Assembly: GCA_035353615.1 (NCBI GenBank)
Contig: DAOPZY010000086.1
Coordinates: forward strand, 1-6,311
Reading direction: 5' to 3'
DNA length: 6,311 bases
Source: CAXXOK01 sp035353615
GTDB lineage: Bacteria; Bacillota; Clostridia; Christensenellales; Aristaeellaceae
The stretch's first letter is position 1. Each line of letters opens with the position of its first letter. Of this stretch, positions 6,227 through 6,311 are shown in pieces. The notes beneath the pieces were generated by a model. It did not search any database. It saw nothing but the letters and a program-made list of their open reading frames with translations, and had not been told where the DNA came from. Made by a program: the position numbers and the translations under genes.

Positions 6227-6303
6227 GGGATTATAGCTCAGTTGGTTAGAGCGCCACGTTGACATCGTGGAGGTCATAGGTTCGAGCCCTACTAATCCCA
6301 CCA
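6227..6303 (+). tRNA. tRNA-Val, anticodon GAC
   Basis: The 77-base cloverleaf includes an encoded CCA end (6301-6303). The acceptor stem GGGATTA (6227-6233) pairs fully with TAATCCC (6293-6299), followed by discriminator A6300. The D stem GCTC/GAGC encloses AGTTGGTTA. The anticodon stem CCACG/CGTGG is perfect and the loop TTGACAT carries anticodon GAC (6261-6263), which reads valine codons GUC and GUU. The variable loop is AGGTC and the T loop TTCGAGC. The T stem ATAGG/CCTAC has one mismatch (A6276 with C6292). Only 8 bases follow, so further tRNAs in the same transcript cannot be excluded. Confidence 0.97.
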
Positions 6304-6311
6304 GAACGAAA

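Noticed and set aside
6227..6311. tRNA gene as an integration site for a mobile element
   Set aside because: No integrase gene, no repeat of the tRNA 3' end elsewhere in the window, and only 8 bases after the tRNA are visible.

Overview
The window reads as chromosomal DNA from a moderately GC-rich Gram-positive anaerobe, most likely a Clostridia-type Firmicute. This is an inference from the strong GGAGG-type ribosome binding sites, the Spo0B-like sensor kinase, the TM1586-type nitroreductase and the RarA sequence. Nothing in it identifies a species, and I see no phage, transposon, CRISPR or plasmid genes.

Layout. At the left edge (1-65, + strand) lies the last 20 codons of a glyceraldehyde-3-phosphate dehydrogenase gene, followed by a long hairpin (138-174) that probably ends it. 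From 176 to 385 there is a gene-free stretch full of short inverted repeats that looks like a structured, possibly dispersed, intergenic element. Positions 386-5994 hold five minus-strand genes packed into one apparent operon. In order of transcription these are a nitroreductase-family flavoprotein, the AAA+ ATPase RarA, a membrane sensor histidine kinase of the Spo0B/CitA type, a Wzx-like polysaccharide flippase and a GT-B glycosyltransferase. A good sigma-A-type promoter (6049-6077) precedes it. On the other side of the intergenic region a second promoter drives a plus-strand tRNA-Val(GAC) gene at 6227-6303.

How the genes fit together. Three of the four gene junctions are 4-base start/stop overlaps (ATGA, GTGA, ATGA) and the fourth is a 23-base gap, so the five genes are probably co-transcribed and partly translationally coupled. 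The last two make a plausible surface-glycan pair, with the glycosyltransferase building and the flippase exporting a lipid-linked glycan. The kinase could tune envelope functions, but no response regulator lies in the window. RarA (replication-fork maintenance) and the nitroreductase have no obvious functional link to the glycan genes.

I do not see a clear new biological system. The points most worth a second look are the unusual gene combination with an apparently orphan kinase, the structured intergenic element, and the corrected start of the nitroreductase.
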